Origin: Erpobdella octoculata
Lineage: Eukaryota > Annelida > Clitellata > Hirudinida > Erpobdellidae
DNA length: 64,000 nt
Assembly (NCBI GenBank): GCA_963978895.1
Contig: OZ022243.1
Location: 14,920,765-14,984,764, forward strand
Direction: 5' to 3'
Shown here: positions 24,201 to 35,639 of the stretch, one piece after another
Layout of the letters: the number at the start of each line of letters is the position of its first letter
Numbering within the stretch: the stretch's first letter is position 1
Notes under the pieces: generated by a model
What the model was told of the DNA's origin: nothing
Database searches by the model: none
What the model saw: the letters and a program-made list of their open reading frames with translations, nothing else
Program-made: the position numbers and the translations under genes

Positions 24201-26353
24201 TAACGACGACTTTTCTTAAATGTTTGGGGTGCAGTCCTAGGTTTAACACCCCAGGGCATCCTGAAGCATCCGGGTTAGTGGAGAGGTGTAACCAGAGTCT
24301 TAAGAACATGATTTTTAAATTGGTTGAGGCACATCCTAAGGAGTGGTTTAAGGTTCTTCCTTTTGTATTATGGAGTTTACGTGAGAAACCGTCATCGACA
24401 ACTCATATTGCTCCTTATACATTAGTGTATGGTACTTTGCCACGAGGACCACTTGCTATCCTCAGAGACTCTTGGAGTAACGAAAAGGAGTTACCTTTTC
24501 ATTTAGGTAAGAATCCGTACAAATACTTAGCCGATCTCAGACAAAACCTACAGTTAGCTAAGGAATTTGCTGAAATTGCAGGAGACCAAGAGCAGAGCAA
24601 TTACGCACGAAAATATAACGTTAGGAGCAGTGATAGGTCTTTTTGTGTAGGTGACAGAGTAATAATTTTAGCACCTGTAAAAGGGGGGTCTAAATTTATG
24701 AAGAGATGGCAGGGTCCCGGGGTAATAGTGAAGGTGAAAGCACCATACTCTTATTTAGTGGAAATTGAGGGCTGTAAACACCATCTACATGCAAATAAAA
24801 TTCGGAAATACCATGACCGAATAGAAACCGCCATTAATAATAATTGTTCTGTAGTATACGAGAAGGACCACGAATTTGGTTTGATTGATTTTCCAAGTAA
24901 GTTTGATCCTTGTCAGGATAAACCTCCGAGTTGTAGGGTAGCAAAGGGCTGTTTGGACCATCTTTCACAGGATTATCGCACGCAATTATGTGAGATAATT
25001 GATGATTTTCCCGAGATATTCTCAGAATCATTAGGGGTTTGTTCTGTAGTATCTCACAAAATCGCGATCTCTCCTGATTTTACCCCCAAACACCTAAGAG
25101 CCTATAGAACCCCCGAATTGTTGAAGGTAGAAGTGGCTAATCAGATACAAGATATGCTTCGCCAGGGTGTCATTGTACCATCGCAGAGTCCCATGGTAAG
25201 CCCGATGGTTTGTGTTTTGAAGGGACCTAAGGGAGAAAAGGGAGTCCGTATAGCCATCGACTATCGTCATGTTAATCGTTATACGAAGGGAGACTGCTTT
25301 CCCATTCCCGATATCCCCAACGTACTTCAGAAGGTCGGCAGAGCAAAATTCATAAGCTGTTTTGATGCACGCAAAGGGTACTGGCAAATTCCTATAGATC
25401 CGGAATCAGCATGGTTAACGGCATTTTCTTGTGAAGAAGGGTTGTTTGAGTTTCGCAGAATGCCCTTTGGTCTAAAATCGGCGGGAAATACTTTCATGAG
25501 GGCGATATCGATGATCCTTCAACCAATAAGATCCTTTACGGAGCCGTTTATTGATGATTTTGCCGTTATTTCGTCTAGTTGGGAAGAACACAAACTACAT
25601 CTTTTGCAATTTTTCACCATCATTAAAAATGTAGGGTTGACCCTAAACCTGGAAAAATGTCGGTTTGTACAACCTAAGGTGGTATTTTTAGGACATGTCG
25701 TAGGCTCGGGGATTGTCGCACCTGATCCCGATAAAATAGCCATTGTACAAGAGATCAAACCTCCCACAAATAAAAAGGAAGTCAAGCGGATAATGGGGTT
25801 GTTCAGTTATTTCCGCAACTTCATACCCAATCTAGCCCAGACTGCCCATCCTATCACTGAGTTGACTAAAAAGGGTGTTCCCAACAAAATTCTTTGGGAA
25901 GGCAAACACCAGGTCGCCTTACAAAAACTCATAGACGACCTTACCAATGCTACAACCCTAAGCACAATTGATTATAGTAAAGGGTTTGGATTAGCAACGG
26001 ATGCTAGTGGAGTGGCTGTTGGGTGTTGTTTGTTCCAGGGGAGTGGAGAAGGGGCAGAAGTCCCTATTGCTTTTGCCAGTCTGAAGTTAACCCCTACTCA
26101 GACGAGGTGGTCCACCATAGAGAGAGAGGCTTATGCTGTCGTGTGGGCTCTAAGTAAATTCAAATCCTGGATATTGTTATCTGAGATCGTGATTTTTTCG
26201 GATCATAATCCTCTCACGTACCTTACCGAGTCAGTTTCCAAAAGCGCTAAATTGACTCGATGGGCACTTGCCATCCAGGAATTTAATCTGACTTTCAAAT
26301 ATAGGTCAGGTAAACAGAATATAGTAGCTGACGTCCTGTCTCGATTAAGTTAG
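21275..26353 (+). CDS. Gag-Pol polyprotein, Gmr1-like (PR-INT-RT-RH order)
   Basis: A 1,692-residue ORF from ATG 21275. The N-terminal 140 residues are a charged coiled coil with repeated RLAEAKLEQE units, followed by capsid. A CCHC knuckle (CFKCHKKGHSFKEC) is near residue 370 and a protease-like site (PALIDGGAEVCCI, DGG instead of the usual DTG/DSG) near 502. Integrase follows: H-x-H and CxxC zinc finger (about 825-870), catalytic D at about 900 (MDCIGP), D at about 965 (SSDCGTNF) and E at about 1000 (EASGLVER). RT is at about 1305-1525 with RIAIDYRHVN and the box FIDDF rather than YVDD or YLDD. RNase H (ATDASGVAVGC, TIEREAYAV, FSDHNPL) closes the protein. Gag and Pol share one frame, so no frameshift signal is needed. 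Confidence 0.93.
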   Translation: MIRTPTVGESVALDSPTGILSEEHYQFVDDSRRPRRVSDDANVSKSSKSEIAERKLALREAELAAKEAKLEQERRLAEARLDEDRANRRLAEAKLEQESRLAEAKLEQERRLADARLDEDRATRRLAEAKLELERERIQDHNSLEVSLAVRSSRFQNAMKGIMAEFPSDPAAIPGYFQYLENQFASYQVDDDVKPKILQAHLNNRARSILSRLTVAQLGDYEELKQILLQEFRVTPSLLRERFYAVKRRPGETYSQVASELHTALSYYIKSRNIDENFHQLVSLMCADRLKQLMSPSCADFILTQERDDWLTHLELSRVADSYMATHEHETRPPRFNNQKPTDKGSGSPIPNRMTKISIDPNMDKDKKYGLCFKCHKKGHSFKECPLHKFPSSNLPNPRINCCQTENSFNCLGDRKTLVDDKNLSSQSKNSFNCLGDRKTLVDDKNLSSHSENSFRGLVDRKILFDGQKSFPCPEACPIIDVDDYHIRSYENVFIDQLPSIPALIDGGAEVCCIREDLIKSLHRVPHKFIKLSGLKGQPEIVGCVRLVVRPDLVGDDIVNLAPKVRAWFAVVPNLNEQIIITPSVSNLLKTISLYDTVAYPIKNKQNAHDSDVNVPSLEITNSQYFVLDEPRNDEHSPDVALILGEGVSRAADARKVDSQADTCQDIGASVVSGDDICPGADARKVDSQTDTCQGIGASVVSGDDICPGADARKVDSQTDTCQDIGVSVVAGDDICPGADAGGSDSRTDARFTTINDDCQGVDDSNDPDAFAKEQHDCPSLKSFWLLGIDKRKNFYIDKGLLFHKENQWGHSIKQLCLPRSRILAVLQMGHDAPYSGHMAAKSTRQRIRLSFWFPDMEKQVQTYCESCPVCQLRAPVRKRDRVPITPIPRGDELPFNHLVMDCIGPIIPAGDSVTVRPKYNYALVVVDLFSRWPMAYPLRSLDAKSVCEILIQIFMTFSIPRIISSDCGTNFKNQLTTTFLKCLGCSPRFNTPGHPEASGLVERCNQSLKNMIFKLVEAHPKEWFKVLPFVLWSLREKPSSTTHIAPYTLVYGTLPRGPLAILRDSWSNEKELPFHLGKNPYKYLADLRQNLQLAKEFAEIAGDQEQSNYARKYNVRSSDRSFCVGDRVIILAPVKGGSKFMKRWQGPGVIVKVKAPYSYLVEIEGCKHHLHANKIRKYHDRIETAINNNCSVVYEKDHEFGLIDFPSKFDPCQDKPPSCRVAKGCLDHLSQDYRTQLCEIIDDFPEIFSESLGVCSVVSHKIAISPDFTPKHLRAYRTPELLKVEVANQIQDMLRQGVIVPSQSPMVSPMVCVLKGPKGEKGVRIAIDYRHVNRYTKGDCFPIPDIPNVLQKVGRAKFISCFDARKGYWQIPIDPESAWLTAFSCEEGLFEFRRMPFGLKSAGNTFMRAISMILQPIRSFTEPFIDDFAVISSSWEEHKLHLLQFFTIIKNVGLTLNLEKCRFVQPKVVFLGHVVGSGIVAPDPDKIAIVQEIKPPTNKKEVKRIMGLFSYFRNFIPNLAQTAHPITELTKKGVPNKILWEGKHQVALQKLIDDLTNATTLSTIDYSKGFGLATDASGVAVGCCLFQGSGEGAEVPIAFASLKLTPTQTRWSTIEREAYAVVWALSKFKSWILLSEIVIFSDHNPLTYLTESVSKSAKLTRWALAIQEFNLTFKYRSGKQNIVADVLSRLS
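22491..22697 (+). repeat. 69-bp tandem repeat in Gag-Pol (three units)
   Basis: Units start at 22491, 22560 and 22629, each 23 codons (core NSFNCLGDRKTLVDDKNLSS), between the zinc knuckle and the protease. The first two units are almost identical and the third has diverged. Confidence 0.9.
23231..23510 (+). repeat. 87-bp tandem repeat between protease and integrase
   Basis: Units start at 23231, 23318, 23405 and 23492 (partial), each 29 codons (core ADARKVDSQTDTCQDIGAS). They encode an acidic, cysteine-containing linker. The units are nearly identical, so expansion is recent. Confidence 0.9.
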
Positions 26354-26810
26354 GTTTGGAGTAGCTGTGGCTACAATTAGGTTTATTTATCCTAGGGTGT
26401 ATAATCTTTGGTTAAATATTTCATTGTTATCAGAAATTGGTGTTAGTTATATGGGTAGCTTTGTAATGTTCTTTGGTTAATTTCTTTCTCTGGGCGATCT
26501 TGGTTAACGATAAAGTGGATCGGTCGCAAGTTTTTATTTGCAGGTCTCCAGGAAGAAGAGCGCGTCACTGAACAAAGAGCTGCAGGACGTCTCCTTTGTC
26601 CTTGCTCGGAAGGTTCTTCGACCACGTCTTTCTTTCGCGTGTGGCTCATCGTCACGACTGTTCTGGATTTGCAGGTTCCCAGACGAGCACCAGGAAACCC
26701 GACGACGAAGGAAACCATTCAGTCAACCGGATCCACACTCAGCCAACCGGATCGACCCAGATCAAAGAATGAAGATATGGCCGATAACGAGAAGGATCGT
26801 TATCGACTTT

Positions 26811-26823
26811 AGGGGGGGAGGTA
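26811..26823 (+). promoter_or_regulatory. polypurine tract
   Basis: AGGGGGGGAGGTA directly precedes the 3' LTR and would prime plus-strand synthesis. Confidence 0.8.
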
Positions 26824-27221
26824 TGTCACGCCCGCGTAAACGCAGGTGCGTGCCTGGATCTAACTTTGGGATTTCCGGCGCAGGCGGTGCATCGGGTATT
26901 GCACAACGTTGCGTGTTTGGATTGTTGCGCGAATATTTGAACGTTTAAGCCTGTAGCCTGTAGCCTGGAGGGCTTGTATTTATAAGGCTGTCGCGAACTA
27001 CTTCGGTCCCTTCTTCTTGTTCCTGCTTTTTGTTCGCCATTGTTCGCCATTGCTTGATCGAAGTTGAAACTGTTTTTTGTATCTGTCGCGTCGTTTGATA
27101 AAGTTTTCGAACTGTACTCGTTAATAAAACATCTAATACTGTTAAAGAGTGTCTTAAACTTTATTTAGACTCAAATTTTCTCCAGCAATATCGACGACTT
27201 CGCAAAGGCGGAATCGTCACA
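26824..27221 (+). repeat. 3' LTR of the Gmr1-like element
   Basis: 398 bp and apparently identical to the 5' LTR. It is followed by the second AAGAT target copy. Confidence 0.93.
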
Positions 27222-27314
27222 AAGATGATTCATCTTACGTATTTTCATAATATTTGTTTATTTTATTTTATTATGTCTGCATTTTATAATGATTGGATAT
27301 GTTGAAACAATAAG

Positions 27315-27316
<2 letters not shown>

Positions 27317-27402
<86 letters not shown>

Positions 27403-27493
27403 TTTTATATATATGTATGTGTGTTTGTGCGTGTGTGTGTGTGCGCGCGTGCGTGTGTGTACGTGTGTGTGTTTATTATTTTTTTATCTAGGA

Positions 27494-27532
<39 letters not shown>
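27317..27532. repeat. (TA)n, (TG)n-rich, (TA)n compound microsatellite
   Basis: TA at 27317-27396, a TG/CG-rich alternating purine-pyrimidine stretch at about 27397-27475, and TA again at 27498-27532. All of it is potential Z-DNA or cruciform-forming sequence. Confidence 0.9.
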
Positions 27533-27535
<3 letters not shown>

Positions 27536-27841
27536 TTTTCCGGATTGTTAATTTTACAATTAGAAATATTATTTTGTGTATGAATTTTTAGAATTTAGAC
27601 AGTGTGTTAAAGTTGAGTGTTCGAGAGATAATAAAAGTTTGAAAAGACGTGCTGCAAAGAGAAATTGGAATTATCAAAAGAATTGTCAGAAAGCACAAGG
27701 TAAAACATGAAAGACAGTACATTATAAAAATGACAAAGTCGGAATCGGTTTACCTAATGTTGCCGATCCCGATTAATTGGAATTCTGCACTAATTGGCAA
27801 TATCCGATTTCCGGACCAAAAGTTGGTTACTCCCTAATATA

Positions 27842-28880
27842 TGTAGTAGCGGATCCAGGGGAGCCGGGGGGAGGGGCGATGGCCCCCCGTGGATCTCAAA
27901 ATTTACATTTTTTAAAATACTCTTTTTTTATCCCCCTCTCTTTTTTTATCCCGTTTTTTCTCGGTCTCAAATGTATGTTTAAACTAAAAGTAGATATTAA
28001 GCTGTCATACTTCTAAAAATTACCTGCAAATTGACAATATGGCCACATCCAAATACCAGTAAAATTATAAGCTTTTTTATTATTTATTAAAAAAATTACA
28101 TTACTATAAATAAAATTAGGCATTGTCTAATGAAGAAAGTGCGCTCGCAGAGTGGCAGTAGCACAAGCAACACGAGAAATAATGTTATCATTTCTTAACT
28201 GTACAAGCAAGTCTTTTTTTGATGATATTATTATGAGGGCTAACAAATAATCATCGGAAATTGATGATCAAAGTCTATTTTTGATGATCTTTAGTTTACT
28301 TAAACCTTTTCAACGAAGACATTAGAAACTTCAAGACAAGCAAAGATGCTATACAGACTGTACAAATTTGGAAAGCCAGATAATTCGAAAAGCAATTGCA
28401 ATGGTTTCATTAATGCATATCGTTGCCACTCCCGTTTTTCGTTCAGCTTTTCGTCATTTTCTGTTATGACGACATCATTGTTGCCAATGTCAGACTCAAC
28501 ATCAGCATCTTTAATGTAGTCTTCCTCATTATCAGATTAGCCTTGACCATCGCAACCTTTTTGTAGGAGATCATCAGTATTAGTAGTAGTGCTATTTTGA
28601 GACAGAAGACAGAACGATGTTTTGAAGCCTGACAGTTCAGCTGCGACTGCATTGGCATCAGCTCTATAGAGTTGGCAAATCATTTCAATGTCAGAACTGT
28701 TTATAGACTTATCACTAAAGAGAATCTGAGGTGTGAACAACGACAATTGCTGCATGAATGTAAGGTTCTGTTGCTTAAACTTTTTTAACCGTAAAACTAA
28801 AGCTCAGGGGGGGGATTTTCTCTCCCTAGCTTGGCGAGGAGGTATTTGCCTTCTAACTTTTCCCCTCTGTGCGCCCCTGA
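27842..28880 (-). mobile_element. hAT (P52rIPK-like) relic
   Basis: GCGGATCCAGGGG near 27848 and GTGCGCCCCTGATTAG near 28870 resemble decayed hAT termini. Minus-strand fragments at 28464-28755 contain SSDIEMICQLYRADANAVAA, similar to the interior of P52rIPK-type transposases. No target duplication is identified and the frames are broken. Confidence 0.5.
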
Positions 28881-29010
28881 TTAGAGATGGACCGAAACTC
28901 GTCTCGGCAACTCGGACTCGGCCGATTTGGCGGTACTCAGCAATACTCGGACTCGGCCAAAAAGGAGTCGCCGAGGCCGAGTTTAAAAAAATTATCACCT
29001 ACAATTCAAA
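28881..29010. repeat. GC-rich TAGAGATGGACC element end
   Basis: A stretch of ACTCGGACTCGGCC-type units starts with TAGAGATGGACCGA, a hAT-like terminus. It may be the left end of the hAT whose transposase tail lies at 31318-31677, but I cannot show this. Confidence 0.35.
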
Positions 29011-29058
29011 ATATTATAGATATATTTTAATATATATGTGTGTCTTTAAAAAATATTG

Positions 29059-29063
<5 letters not shown>

Positions 29064-29156
<93 letters not shown>
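29064..29156. repeat. (TA)n microsatellite
   Basis: It directly abuts a Helitron family 1 3' terminus (CTAG at 29157-29160, minus strand). Confidence 0.95.
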
Positions 29157-29157
<1 letters not shown>

Positions 29158-30251
29158 TAGCGGGGTTACCCGGCGTTGCCCGGGGTTTTTAGAGGTTTTT
29201 CTAATGTTTGTCTCTCTCGCTCCCGTTTCCTTCTCCAATTTCCCGTTTTCGTCGCGTTCCCGGTCGCTTTTCCGCTCTCGGTCGTTTTCCAGCTCCCGGT
29301 CGCTTTCCCGCTCAGAAGTTTTGTTATCGATTTTCTCTCTTGCTCGCGTTTCCTTCCAAGCTTGCTCTCCCGATTCCAGTCGCTTTCCGCGTTCCCGGTC
29401 GCTTTCCGCGTTCCCGATCGCTTTCCCGCTCCCGGTCGCTTTCCCGTTCCCGGTCGCTTTCCCGTTCCCGGTCGCTTTCCCGATCCCGGTCGCTTTTCCG
29501 TTCCCGATCGCTTCCCCGTTCCCGCTCACGCTTGCTCTCCCGTTCCCGGTCATGCTTGCTCTCCCATTCCCGGTCAGGGTTGCTCTCCCGTTCCCGTTCC
29601 CGTTCACGCTCATTTTCTCTTTTCCATTCTTTCATAACTTCTGTTAGCCTATAAAACGTAAAATAGATTTGCTAAGACTATAAATATATATGAATGTTTG
29701 TGGGTTAGTTTGTCTATTATAGAAACGGGAAAGCGACCCGGAACGGACAGCGAGCGGGAACGGAAAAGCAAGCGTGAGCGGGAATGGGAGAGCAAACGTG
29801 AGCGGGAACGGGACAGCGACCAAGAACGGGAAAACGACCGGGAGCGGGAAAGCGACCGGGAGCGGGAAAGCGACCGGGAGCGGGAAAGCGAACAGGAGTG
29901 GGAAAGGAAACGGGAGAGAAAGAGACAAACATTAGAAAAACCTCTAAAAACCCGGGCAACGCCGGGTATCTCCGCTAGTACATACATAAACACACACACA
30001 GACACACATACATGCACATACACATACATACATACATACACACATACATACGCACATACATATATATAGTTCCCGCTTGCTCACCCGCTCCGCTCATTTT
30101 GTGACGGATTTCAAAATTTTTTTCCCTATATTTGATTCCTCTTGACTCTCAAGGTTGTGTGAAAATTTCATTACGATCGGATGAATGGTGTAGCAATGCA
30201 TAAACGCCATTAACATATATACATACAAACATTCATTTTTATATATATAGA
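29157..30251 (-). mobile_element. Helitron family 1 copy with an opposed second 3' end inside
   Basis: The minus-strand 3' end with hairpin (CCCGGGCAACGCCGGG complement) and CTAG is at 29157. The matching 5' end, TCTATATATATAAAAATG on the minus strand, is at 30251. Between them at about 29690-29978 is a + strand family-1 3' half ending CTCCGCTAG at 29978, nested or fused. Minisatellites occur on both halves. Confidence 0.75.
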
Positions 30252-30348
30252 TATATATGATTTTGGAACTGGAAAAATGATAGATTTGAAGGCAAGAAAT
30301 GCTGATATAGAAAACAGTTGTTTGTGTGTCATATCAACAAGTCTTGAC

Positions 30349-31173
30349 CAGTGATATTTTTGTAAACGAAAACTGACTAAAAACAAAATTATTATTGTAT
30401 TCGTTAATAATAACGAAAAAAACTATAATTATTTGAAGAACGTAAATAGAATAAAAACTATATTTAAATGACACAAACTGAATAATAATAATAACAAAAA
30501 ATTATTTTCTGAACGATAATAAAATAATAATAAAATTTAAATAATGCAAACTGAATAAAAATAAACATAAAAATTAATTTTGAACGACAATTATTGAAAA
30601 TTGTGTACATAGATATTGGCATATCTATGATATAGATTTCTATGGTTGTGTAACTTTTGAAATGCACACCTATTTCTTTCTTATCTTTTTTTTGTCATAA
30701 ACGTTGTAGTCATTGAAAATAATTATGAGTTCTCTTGCCAAAATGCTTGCTGGACGAAAAAAAAATATAGTAGTTCCGTGTGGGAATTTTTTGTTTACGA
30801 TTCCGGCACCAACAAATCTAAATGTAAGGCAATGGATTCTCAAAATAAAGAATCTTCCTGTGTTACATAATTATTAGTTTTTCATATATACACTGCATGA
30901 AATAGGCTATAGTAAGAAAAATATTTAGAGCAGGAACTAAAATTGAATAGAAATCCAATAAAAACAATTTTTTTATCTGGATAAAATAAAAATAAAAACG
31001 AAAATTATTTCAGGAACTGTAATAAAATAAAAACTAAAGTTAGTTTTGTAGAGCTAAATAATAATAAAAACTAAAATTATCTGATAAACTAAAATAAAAT
31101 AATGATAATAAATAAAATGTAAGAATAAAATAAAATAAGAACTAAAATTATTTACTGAACTAAAATAACTCTG
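30349..31173. mobile_element. AT-rich hAT-type MITE with 8-bp TSD
   Basis: The left end CAGTGATATTTTTG (30349) and right-end complement CAGAGTTATTTTAG (31173) are flanked by GTCTTGAC (30341-30348) and GTCTTGAA (31174-31181), 7 of 8 matching. The interior is almost entirely AATAA/ATAAAA-type repeats with interspersed CTGAAC motifs and no coding capacity. Confidence 0.65.
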
Positions 31174-31317
31174 GTCTTGAACCAACAACAAAACTGTGTT
31201 TTTTCAGCAGCAATGACACACGAAAAGGCCTTGGCCTGTCAAACTCGGATTTCATCACAGAGATCATCCAGGATGCAAAGATAAATGAACTCCGGGCTAC
31301 AGATATAGCCACTAAAC

Positions 31318-31677
31318 TTGCAGCAGCTAGCACATGAACATCAGTCTAATTTCGCAAAATGTGACAATAATAACATCCAATTTCAGATTGAACAGGAAAT
31401 CCAAAAATCTTTTGCAGGTTTCAAACCTCGTCCAGCACCACCAGCAATCCCACAAGATCCAATTTTATATTGGAAATCAAACAATCACGTGTTTCCGCAT
31501 CTTGCTGCCGTGGACCAACGCTTCTTAGGAACACCGCCATCAAGCGTCGACAGTGAACGTCTATTTAGCACTGCAGGTGGTATATGCACTGACAAAAGAT
31601 CGCGACTTTCTGCTTCAAAAACCGCAATGTTGCTTTTCAATAAAAATGGCTTGGAGGCACTGAACTTTAACTACTAA
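31318..31677 (+). pseudogene. hAT transposase C-terminal fragment
   Basis: A 119-codon frame ends in a ZBED-type hAT dimerisation domain: DPILYWKSNNHVFPHLA, then PPSSVDSERLFSTAGGI and RLSASKTAMLLFNKN. The stop is in the expected place. Upstream catalytic sequence is absent or decayed, and the AT-rich MITE at 30349-31173 interrupts its surroundings. Confidence 0.8.
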
Positions 31678-31812
31678 CTTGAAATTTATGAGCAGCTTCA
31701 TGTTTTTATATAATATTCTTTATTATTTTAATTTTTAAATGTAAAATAAATTTATTATAATAATGTCCTCATTGGTTTATTCTTGTACAAAAGGCTTTAA
31801 AGACACAATTTT

Positions 31813-32077
<265 letters not shown>

Positions 32078-32084
32078 ATGTTCC

Positions 32085-32205
32085 GAATAAATTGTGGAAT
32101 CAATTTATCTTTGCGACATCCTCTAAGAAATACAACTCGCCATTTGGCAGAAACAACTTTTCAAGCCAAATTCTCGACTTTTCGGGATAAAACTCGCTGT
32201 TGAGG
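32085..32205 (-). pseudogene. Penelope-like N-terminal ORF fragment, minus copy
   Basis: Reading in reverse, it encodes pieces of the same sequence as 32490-32660 and 56160-56390. It ends at the FIRN position next to (TA)n. Confidence 0.5.
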
Positions 32206-32214
32206 CTGCTCCTG

Positions 32215-32665
32215 ACGAATCTCATTGTAATGTATCTGAGGAAATTCTGATCTCTTCTAATATAACAGCGAAAGCGCAAAAATTGATGGCGTATTCCAAT
32301 AGTAAAAATGTAATAGTCTCTGTGATTCCATTAGTTTATGATTCCGGTCGTAAACACTATGGAATTTTGTTTTATTCATGTTCTTTTTGTTGAGCCTCGT
32401 ATTCTCTTGATTTGACAGGTGGAGTGAACACTCTTTTTTCTTTCACAATTTCGGTTATTTCTGTTTGTTTAAATTTCTCGTTTTACTTTTGACCCTGATG
32501 ATGGCTGACATAGCTGAAACGGTCCGTCGGTCTGACAATAAAAGTTTAACAAAAAAGTTTTTGACTAATTGTAATCTCGAACAGCGAGTTTTATACCGAA
32601 AAGTCGAGAATTTGGCTCGAAAAGTTGTTTCTGCTAAATGGCGAGTTGTATTTCTTAGAGCATAA
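32215..32665 (+). pseudogene. repeat family with [13 protein letters not shown] (Penelope-like 5' part?)
   Basis: A frame starting [20 protein letters not shown] and running through [14 protein letters not shown] to WRVVFLRA, then (TA)n. The upstream 270 bp and the frame are repeated at 55727-56393. The final block (conserved LxFLxxC...LPQF) resembles N-terminal regions of Penelope-like ORFs, but this assignment is tentative. Confidence 0.5.
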
Positions 32666-32850
<185 letters not shown>

Positions 32851-32955
32851 CAAAATGTTTACAATTTTCCGGAGCGATGCCGGATTATCGGGCATTCGGA
32901 CTGATGGATGCCGGACTAATAGACTTCTACTATATATATATTTATATATATATAT

Positions 32956-33265
32956 AGTGGGTGATTGGTTAACAAACTGTTCAGATAACGAACAAATCGG
33001 ATAACGAACACTTCCATGAAAGATAACGAACTTAAACGAATTTCACGGAGCTGTTAACGGTAAGCGGAAATCTGCTGTCACTGTCCGTGTGAACTGTGTT
33101 CACCACAAAAACAAAGCAAGAAGCTATAGCTAATGTAGAGAGTGGACAGAAGGCGGCTTATGTTGCGAGACAGTTTGGTTTGAATAGGTCTACAGTATGC
33201 ACAATCTTAGCTAAGAAAGATATCATCAAGAAGAATAATATACAAGACTATATAAATATGTATTA
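32956..33265 (+). pseudogene. pogo/Tigger transposase N-terminal fragment
   Basis: GTGGGTGATTGGTTAACAA with GATAACGAAC repeats resembles a pogo-type terminus. Downstream frames encode a CENP-B-like helix-turn-helix (SGQKAAYVARQFGLNRSTVC, about 33150). The DDE catalytic domain is missing and the frame is broken. Confidence 0.7.
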
Positions 33266-33334
33266 TTTTTCTTAATAAACCTACTGAGAAATTATACATA
33301 ATTTGTTTATAATTTCATTTTTAAGGGTCTCCTG

Positions 33335-33339
<5 letters not shown>

Positions 33340-33378
<39 letters not shown>
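33340..33378. repeat. (TA)n microsatellite
   Basis: A short TA tract bordering the Helitron Rep relic. Confidence 0.9.
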
Positions 33379-35145
<1,767 letters not shown>

Positions 35146-35176
35146 GCAGTTATTTTTAACGGAGCATGCACGAAAG

Positions 35177-35355
<179 letters not shown>

Positions 35356-35426
35356 ATACTGCTTTGAAGTTTGATAATTTTTCTATGTGGATCAAAATTA
35401 GCTAAAGTTAAAATAATTTTTTTTAG

Positions 35427-35639
35427 CTGGCAGGTGCTGCTTTGGTTGTAATGGCAGTTGGTTCAACAAGATCTTTGAAGGACTTACCAGAGGACGTAAA
35501 AAACAATCTCCAAGTCAAATTAATGAAATTCTCTGCAAAAAACAGCACTCTTCTAATTGTTGTTGGCTCTGTAATTGCACTGTTTGCTATTATTGGTTGT
35601 ACTGGAACTATGTATAGATATAAACTTTCGCTGCAAATT
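35427..35639 (+). CDS. tetraspanin, exon with TM1 end, small loop and TM2
   Basis: The acceptor is TTTTTTTTAG before 35427 and the donor is GTTAGT after 35639. The exon is 213 nt, exactly 71 codons, phase 0 at both ends. It begins [12 protein letters not shown], the usual end of tetraspanin TM1. A short extracellular loop follows, then TM2 ([19 protein letters not shown]) with the cytoplasmic GCTG motif that corresponds to the GCCG/GCxG turn of the family. Tetraspanins are four-pass membrane organisers of receptor and adhesion complexes. The preceding exon with the start codon and first half of TM1 is not found in the window. Confidence 0.82.

Larger units (their letters stand above)
20586..27221 (+). 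mobile_element. full-length Gmr1-like Ty3/gypsy retrotransposon
   Basis: It is bounded by 398-bp LTRs (TG...CA) that look identical by eye and by the 5-bp duplication AAGAT (20581-20585, 27222-27226). It has a PBS, one 1,693-codon Gag-Pol ORF and a polypurine tract. Pol is ordered protease, integrase, RT, RNase H, whereas ordinary Ty3/gypsy elements have integrase last. This copia-like order in a gypsy-type RT is the hallmark of the Gmr1 clade. There are no stops or frameshifts, so the copy is young and potentially competent. It inserted into the 3' LTR of gypsy element 2. Confidence 0.93.
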
